A stretch of 64,000 nucleotides of DNA from Mumia sp050632745 (lineage in GTDB: Bacteria; Actinomycetota; Actinomycetes; Propionibacteriales; Nocardioidaceae). Under the pieces are notes generated by a model, which searched no databases, was not told the origin of the DNA, and saw nothing but the letters and a program-made list of their open reading frames with translations. A program made the translations under genes and the position numbers. Every line of letters starts with the position of its first letter. The stretch's first letter is position 1. Positions 59,923-64,000 of this stretch are shown piece after piece. The stretch lies in assembly GCF_050632745.1 (NCBI RefSeq), contig NZ_JBODSD010000006.1, forward strand, positions 62,001 to 126,000, given 5' to 3'.

Positions 59923-60156
59923 GTGATCCTCACCTTCTCGATCCTGCTCATCCTGGCGAGCGTGCTGCTCATCGTCCTCGTGCTGATGCACAAGGGCCGC
60001 GGCGGCGGCCTCTCGGACATGTTCGGCGGCGGGGTCTCGAGCAGCCTCGGCGGCTCGTCTGTGGCTGAGCGCAACCTCGATCGCATCACGGTCGGCACGG
60101 CCGTCGTGTGGGCCGTCTGCGTCGTCGCGCTCGGTCTGCTCTTCAAGTTCAACTGA
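59923..60156 (+). CDS. secG: preprotein translocase subunit SecG
   Basis: 77-residue membrane protein with two helices: ILTFSILLILASVLLIVLVL (2-21) and ITVGTAVVWAVCVVALGLLF (about 53-72). The connecting cytosolic loop has the family glycine-rich stretch HKGRGGGLSDMFGGGVSSSL. SecG assists SecYE protein export. Location after tpiA is the standard actinobacterial order. GTG 59923 is preceded by AAAGGACGAT. A hairpin terminator follows. Confidence 0.94.
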   Translation: MILTFSILLILASVLLIVLVLMHKGRGGGLSDMFGGGVSSSLGGSSVAERNLDRITVGTAVVWAVCVVALGLLFKFN

Positions 60157-60172
60157 CGGCACAATTCTTGAT

Positions 60173-60199
60173 CGCGGCACCTCGACCCGAGGTGCCGCG
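60173..60199 (+). terminator. hairpin terminator after secG
   Basis: Perfect 12-bp arms CGCGGCACCTCG and CGAGGTGCCGCG with a 3-nt loop ACC, 17 nt after the secG stop; a short T-containing tract (CCGTTTACACTT) follows. TACACT (60205-60210) could then be the -10 of rbpA. Confidence 0.85.
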
Positions 60200-60272
60200 C
60201 CGTTTACACTTCTGATCGACCCGGCGTCCGCGCCGGTGGCGATGACTGCGACGAGGGGCGAGGAGTCCACAG

Positions 60273-60626
60273 GTGTCAGGCGGTGCCATTCGAGGAAGTC
60301 GGGTCGGTTCGGGCCCGATGGGGGAGGCCGAGCGCGGGGATGCCGCGCCGCGGCGCGCGATCTCCTACTTCTGCTCCAACACGCACACGACGGTGCTGAG
60401 CTTCGCGATCGAGGCCGACGTCCCGGAGTCGTGGGACTGCCCGCGTTGCGGGCTCCCGGCGAGCCAGGACCACGAGAACCCACCGACGGCCCCCAAGATC
60501 GAGCCCTACAAGACGCACCTCGCGTACGTGAAGGAGCGTCGCAGCGACGACGAGGCCGAGCAGATCCTCACCGAGGCGCTCGAGACGCTGCGGGCGCGTC
60601 GCGCGAGCGGCGAGGTCATCTACTGA
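60273..60626 (+). CDS. rbpA: RNA polymerase-binding protein RbpA
   Basis: 117-residue transcription factor unique to actinobacteria, stabilising the open complex with principal sigma factors. The N-terminal arm GGAIRGSRVGSGPMGEAERG lies in the RNA exit channel area. The zinc core has FCSNTHT and CPRCGLPA (Cys, His, CxxC, about 34-60), then ASQDHENPPTA. The C-terminal sigma-interacting helix is THLAYVKERRSDDEAEQILTEALETLRARRASG. Typical order: secG, then rbpA, convergent with pgl. GTG 60273 with GAGGAG about 9 nt upstream. Confidence 0.95.
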   Translation: MSGGAIRGSRVGSGPMGEAERGDAAPRRAISYFCSNTHTTVLSFAIEADVPESWDCPRCGLPASQDHENPPTAPKIEPYKTHLAYVKERRSDDEAEQILTEALETLRARRASGEVIY

Positions 60627-60651
60627 CTTGACGGCCCCTGCGGGCGCGTCC

Positions 60652-60714
60652 TGAGGCGTTGCGCAGCGACATCGCGACCGTCCGTCGGTCGCGGCGTCGG
60701 TACGCAACGCCTCA
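60652..60714 (+). repeat. large nested hairpin between convergent rbpA and pgl
   Basis: Outer 12-bp perfect arms TGAGGCGTTGCG (60652-60663) and CGCAACGCCTCA (60703-60714). Nested inner arms CGCGACCG (60673-60680) and CGGTCGCG (60686-60693) around TCCGT. The outer right arm contains the pgl stop codon. The structure looks like a bidirectional terminator or a REP-type element; no U tract. Confidence 0.75.
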
Positions 60715-61443
60715 CTGCACGTCCGGGACCTGCGCAGCGGCGTCCTCGTCGAGCATCCACAGCGTCTGCTCGGTGCCGCGCACGCCGGCTGCGGGGGTGC
60801 GCGTGACGTCGTCGCCGTCGAGCGCACGAGCGACGGCGTCGGCCTTCCCGCTGCCGGACACGAGGAACCACACCTCGCGGCCGCGGTTCAGCGCAGGGAA
60901 CGTCAGGCTGACGCGTGACGCGGGAGGCTTGGGCGAGTCGGTCTCGCTGACGGTGTCCCGGTCGTCGACGGCGAGCGTCGGCTTGCCGGGGAACAGCGAC
61001 GCGACGTGGCCGTCGGGGCCGACGCCGAGCATCACGATGTCGAAGACGCGGTCACGCACGACGTCGGCGTACCGGGCTGCGGCCTCGTCGACGGTGAGGG
61101 TCCCGTCGTCCGCCGGGACGGGGTGGACGAGCGCCTCGTCGACGTCGACGTGGTCGAGCAGCGCTTCTCGCGCCTGTCGCTCGTTGCGATCCTCGCTGTC
61201 GGCCGGGACGAAGCGCTCATCACCCCAGAAGAGCTCCACGCGAGACCAGTCCACACGGCCGTCGTCGGCTCGTGCGGCGACGGCGCGGTGCACCTTGTCG
61301 GCGATGGTGCCGCCCGTGAGCACCACAGCCGGGACGCGGTCCTGCGCCTGAAGGGCGGCGAGCGTCGAGACGAGCTGGTCGGAGATGCTTCGTGCGAGCT
61401 GGTCCGCGTCGCGGTCGACGAGGATGTCGGGGTCGTCGTTCAC
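60712..61443 (-). CDS. pgl: 6-phosphogluconolactonase
   Basis: 243-residue hydrolase of the second oxidative pentose-phosphate step. VVLTGGTIADKVHRAVA (about 42-58), FWGDERFVPADSEDRN (about 80-95), VDEALVHPVPADDG and DIVMLGVGPDGHVASLFPGKP (about 145-165) are the family blocks. LTFPALNRGREVWFLVSGSGKADAVARAL closes the fold. The start overlaps the opcA stop (ATGA), so the genes are translationally coupled. Third gene of zwf-opcA-pgl. Confidence 0.94.
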   Translation of the reverse strand: MNDDPDILVDRDADQLARSISDQLVSTLAALQAQDRVPAVVLTGGTIADKVHRAVAARADDGRVDWSRVELFWGDERFVPADSEDRNERQAREALLDHVDVDEALVHPVPADDGTLTVDEAAARYADVVRDRVFDIVMLGVGPDGHVASLFPGKPTLAVDDRDTVSETDSPKPPASRVSLTFPALNRGREVWFLVSGSGKADAVARALDGDDVTRTPAAGVRGTEQTLWMLDEDAAAQVPDVQ

Positions 61444-62648
61444 CTGCTGTCCGTCCGCCGGGTGGTCGTGGTGGTCGTCGCGCGCGCCGCGGACGTCTTC
61501 TTCGTGGCTGCCTTCTTGGTCGCGGTCTTCTTCGCCGGTGCCGCCTTCTTGGCAGCGTTCTTCTTCGCCGGAGTCGCCTTCTTGGTCGCGGCCTTCTTCG
61601 CCGGAGTCGCCCTCTTGGTCGCGGCCTGCTTGGCCGCCGGCTTCTTGTCGGCGGCCCGCTTGTCGGCGTCCGGCTCGGCGACCGCGGCGGCGGCCTCCAC
61701 GGAAGGCTTCGGGCGGCCTGACGTCTTCGACGAACGCCCGCCTCGGTCCTCACGACGCAGCAGCCGCTGGACGGTCTCGGCGTACACGTCGTCCTCGTCG
61801 AGGCGGCGCAGGTCCTCGGCGAGCAGCTCGGCGGTGGAGCGCCGCTTCAGCCCCACCGAGCGGTCGGCCTCTCCAGGGACGATGAAGCGGCCGTTGCGAC
61901 CGTCGTGCCGCACCACGGCGACGTCGCCGATCGTCGAGTGCAGCCGCACCTCGGTGATCCCCGGCCCCCGTGACGTGGCGTGCTGGACGGGCACCTTGAG
62001 GCGTGCCTCGAGCCACGCGACCAGGAGGTCGGCGCTCGGGTTGCCCCGCTCGGCGGCGACGGTGGCGCTGGTGATCATCAGCTCCACCTGGTCGAGCGCG
62101 GCCGCGAGCAGCGCGCGCCAGGGCGTCAGCCGCGTCCACGCGAGGTCGGTGTCGCCGGCGTGGTACGCGCGGGCGACGCGGACGAGGGCCGCATGGCGGG
62201 TTCGCGCAGCCGCGGCATCGGTGATGCGACGGGTCGCCAGCGAGCCGAGCGGGTCCTGGGCGGGGACCTTCGGCGCAGCGCCGGGCCACCAGGCGACGAC
62301 GGGGGAGTCCGGCAGCAGCAGCGGGAGCACGACGGACTCCGCGTGCTGCGTGAGCTCGCCGCTCATCCGCAGGATCACAGACTCGCCGGCGCTGTCGTTG
62401 CCGATGCGGACCTGCGCGTCGAGGCTGGCCGGCCCGCGCTTGGACCGCAGGATGACGCCGAGAACCCGTGCGGGGTGCTCGCGCGAGATCACGCGCGACG
62501 CCCGCATCGCGTCGTAGTAGCGCGCCTCGTCCGTCACGACGATGAGCGTGAGCACCATCCCCATGGCGGGGCTGCCCGCGGCGATGCGCGCCTTGACCAG
62601 CGCCGAGGCGACGGCGCTGGCGCTGGTGTCGTTCAGGTCGACCTTCAT
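61440..62648 (-). CDS. opcA: OpcA, glucose-6-phosphate dehydrogenase assembly protein, with AKK-rich tail
   Basis: 402-residue actinobacterial/cyanobacterial G6PDH assembly factor. Residues 1-300 match the family: LVVTDEARYYDAMRASRVIS, HPARVLGVILRSKRGP, ESVILRMSGELTQHAESVVLPLLLPDSPVVAWWPGA and LGSLATRRITDAA. The last about 100 residues are low complexity: first acidic/Ala-rich, then TPAKKAATKK-type repeats ending in TTTTTTRRTDSR, much longer than usual OpcA. ATG 62648 is chosen; the open frame extends upstream, but the family starts near MKVDLNDTSAS. It follows zwf after 64 bp and overlaps pgl. Confidence 0.94.
   Translation of the reverse strand: MKVDLNDTSASAVASALVKARIAAGSPAMGMVLTLIVVTDEARYYDAMRASRVISREHPARVLGVILRSKRGPASLDAQVRIGNDSAGESVILRMSGELTQHAESVVLPLLLPDSPVVAWWPGAAPKVPAQDPLGSLATRRITDAAAARTRHAALVRVARAYHAGDTDLAWTRLTPWRALLAAALDQVELMITSATVAAERGNPSADLLVAWLEARLKVPVQHATSRGPGITEVRLHSTIGDVAVVRHDGRNGRFIVPGEADRSVGLKRRSTAELLAEDLRRLDEDDVYAETVQRLLRREDRGGRSSKTSGRPKPSVEAAAAVAEPDADKRAADKKPAAKQAATKRATPAKKAATKKATPAKKNAAKKAAPAKKTATKKAATKKTSAARATTTTTTRRTDSR
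61561..61626 (+). repeat. 33-bp tandem repeat encoding part of the OpcA tail
   Basis: Two consecutive 33-bp units (61561-61593 and 61594-61626) differ at only one or two positions. On the minus strand they encode the 11-residue period of ATKK/TPAKK units. Further degenerate copies flank them (61500-61560). In-frame expansions and contractions would lengthen or shorten the tail. Confidence 0.75.
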
Positions 62649-62712
62649 CGCTCTCCTCGCTCCTCGTCGCGTCCCGTCCGCCGCCCGGGCGTCTCCGCGG
62701 TCGGCTCCACGC

Positions 62713-64000
62713 TCACGGCCGGCGCCACGACCGCCCGTCCCGCTCAAGCATCGCGTCGGCCGACTCCGGACCCCACCCGCCGGAGACGTACTGCTCCGGC
62801 ATGCTGGCGCCCTTCTCGGCCTGCTCGGCCCAGTAGTCGATGATCGGGTCGAGGATCTTCCAGGAGAGCTCGACCTCCTCCTGCTGGGGGAACAGCGGGG
62901 GATCGCCGAGGAGCACGTCCAGGATCAGGCGCTCGTACGCCTCAGGACTGGACTCGACGAACGTGCCGCCGTACGCGAAGTCCATGTTGACGTCGCGCAG
63001 CTCCATCGCCGTGCCGGGCACCTTCGACCCGAAGCGGACGGTCACGCCCTCGTCGGGCTGGATCCGCATGACGATGGCGTTCTGGGTGAGCTCGGAGGTG
63101 TCGTACTTGGCGAACGGCTGGTGCGGTGCGCGCTTGAACACGACCGCGATCTCGGTCACCCGCCGGGCGAGGCGCTTGCCCGTCCGCAGGTAGAACGGGA
63201 CGCCCGCCCAGCGCCGGGTCTCGATGTCGAGGCGGATCGCCGCGTACGTCTCCGTCCCGGACGTCGCCGGGATGTCCTCCTCGTCGAGGTAGCCCTTGAC
63301 CTTCAGACCGCCGGCCCATCCCGCGGTGTACTGGCCGCGGGCCGTGTGCAGGTCCATCCGCTCGGGCGGACGCGCCTGCGCCAGGACCTTCTGCTTCTCC
63401 AGCCGCAGGCTCCGCGCGCTGAACGACACCGGAGGCTCCATCGCCACCAGCGCCATGAGCTGCAGCAGGTGGTTCTGGATGACGTCGCGGGCGGCGCCGA
63501 TCCCGTCGTAGTAGCCGGCGCGGCCGCCGATGCCGACGTCCTCGGCCATCGTGATCTGCACGTGGTCGACGTAGTGGGCGTTCCAGACCGGCTCGAAGAG
63601 CTCGTTGGCGAACCGGAAGGCCAGGATGTTCTGGACCGTCTCCTTGCCGAGGTAGTGGTCGATCCGGAAGACCGCCTCGGGAGGGAAGACGTCGGAGACG
63701 ATGTCGTCGAGCTCGATGGCGCTCTCGAGGTCGTGCCCGAACGGCTTCTCGATCACCACCCGGCGCCACGAGTCGTGCCGGGGCTGCGCGAGCCCGTGCT
63801 TCTTGATCTGCCCGACGACCGTGGTGAAGAACCCCGGCGGGATCGAGAGGTAGAAGGCGTAGTTGCCGCCCGTCCCGCGCTCCCGGTCGAGCTCCTCGAC
63901 CGTGGTGACCAGGTGCTCGAACGCTTCGTCGTCGTCGAACGAGCCCGGGACGAACCGGAAGCCCTCGGAGAGCTGCTTCCAGACCTCCTCGTGGAACTCG
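62713..64000 (-). CDS. zwf: glucose-6-phosphate 1-dehydrogenase (partial, cut by window end)
   Basis: The reading frame continues without interruption from 62713 to the window end, so the N-terminus, including the NADP-binding loop, is missing. Visible: YAFYLSIPPGFFTTVVGQIKKHGL, VVIEKPFGHDLESA, the substrate-binding RIDHYLGKETVQN, GIGGRAGYYDGIGAARDVIQNHLLQLMALVAME, then PFYLRTGKRLARRVTEIAVVFK and the end, PEQYVSGGWGPESADAMLERDGRSWRRP. Oxidises glucose-6-phosphate to 6-phosphogluconolactone. With opcA and pgl immediately downstream it forms the oxidative pentose-phosphate operon. Confidence 0.96.
   Translation of the reverse strand, partial: EFHEEVWKQLSEGFRFVPGSFDDDEAFEHLVTTVEELDRERGTGGNYAFYLSIPPGFFTTVVGQIKKHGLAQPRHDSWRRVVIEKPFGHDLESAIELDDIVSDVFPPEAVFRIDHYLGKETVQNILAFRFANELFEPVWNAHYVDHVQITMAEDVGIGGRAGYYDGIGAARDVIQNHLLQLMALVAMEPPVSFSARSLRLEKQKVLAQARPPERMDLHTARGQYTAGWAGGLKVKGYLDEEDIPATSGTETYAAIRLDIETRRWAGVPFYLRTGKRLARRVTEIAVVFKRAPHQPFAKYDTSELTQNAIVMRIQPDEGVTVRFGSKVPGTAMELRDVNMDFAYGGTFVESSPEAYERLILDVLLGDPPLFPQQEEVELSWKILDPIIDYWAEQAEKGASMPEQYVSGGWGPESADAMLERDGRSWRRP

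Overview
The window is about 64 kb of chromosome from a high-GC actinobacterium. Evidence for this is GTG/ATG starts with dense codon packing, WhiA, RbpA, OpcA, a mycothiol-dependent maleylpyruvate isomerase-family enzyme, an Rpf behind a c-di-AMP riboswitch, and many DUF families (DUF3093, DUF3710, DUF3159) typical of Actinobacteria. Gene order and repeat types suggest Nocardioidaceae (Aeromicrobium/Nocardioides-like); that placement is inference. Most of the window is core chromosome with ordinary housekeeping genes. I see no prophage, CRISPR array, tRNA, rRNA or insertion sequence.

Layout. 1-2.9 kb: DUF3093 (cut by the window edge), dut, DUF3710, an OB-fold protein, DUF3159. 2.9-6.3 kb: two TrkA/RCK K+-gating subunits divergent from a KimA-like K+ importer. 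6.3-14 kb: a TRAM-domain RNA methyltransferase, a large zinc-ribbon membrane protein, a GNAT, and acnA carrying a small repeat inserted in frame. 14-22 kb: regulators and accessory enzymes, namely ROK, two AlkZ-like winged-helix proteins, a flavin reductase-like protein, MarR plus MFS, Fic with a C-terminal winged helix, and HIT. 22-30 kb: a secreted phytase-like protein, dxs, an APC permease, PAC2 and TesB. 30-34.5 kb: a fatty-acid cluster (MaoC/HtdX-like, FabG4-like, FadA2-like, TetR) like that of mycobacteria. 34.6-41.7 kb: a secreted membrane-anchored protein, uvrB, terC under a yybP-ykoY (Mn2+) riboswitch, a DUF559-type nuclease-fold gene bracketed by two near-identical inverted repeats, and rpf under a ydaO-type riboswitch. 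41.7-47.8 kb: APC permease, a 91-residue protein behind a perfect LexA box, LysR with a small membrane protein, FAD monooxygenase, MBL hydrolase, mycothiol-dependent enzyme. 47.9-60.6 kb: the classic actinobacterial run uvrA, Rieske lipoprotein, uvrC, rapZ, yvcK, whiA, gap, pgk, tpiA, secG, rbpA. 60.7-64 kb: pgl, opcA and zwf (cut by the window edge) on the minus strand.

How the genes connect. Central carbon flow (gap-pgk-tpi; zwf-opcA-pgl; acnA; dxs) sits beside its presumed regulators (RapZ, YvcK, WhiA). All three nucleotide-excision-repair genes (uvrA, uvrB, uvrC) are present. Potassium uptake (KimA, TrkA pair) and cell-wall resuscitation (Rpf) are plausibly linked through c-di-AMP. A recurring start architecture, a TANNNT-like -10 box exactly 6 nt before the start codon, points to widespread leaderless transcripts and was used to choose several starts.

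The most interesting items are: the SOS-box-driven small protein; the repeat-bracketed DUF559 gene with a third repeat copy after acnA; the in-frame repeat insertion in aconitase; the Fic gene whose promoter is covered by a perfect long inverted repeat; and the lysine/alanine-rich tails on UvrA and OpcA.
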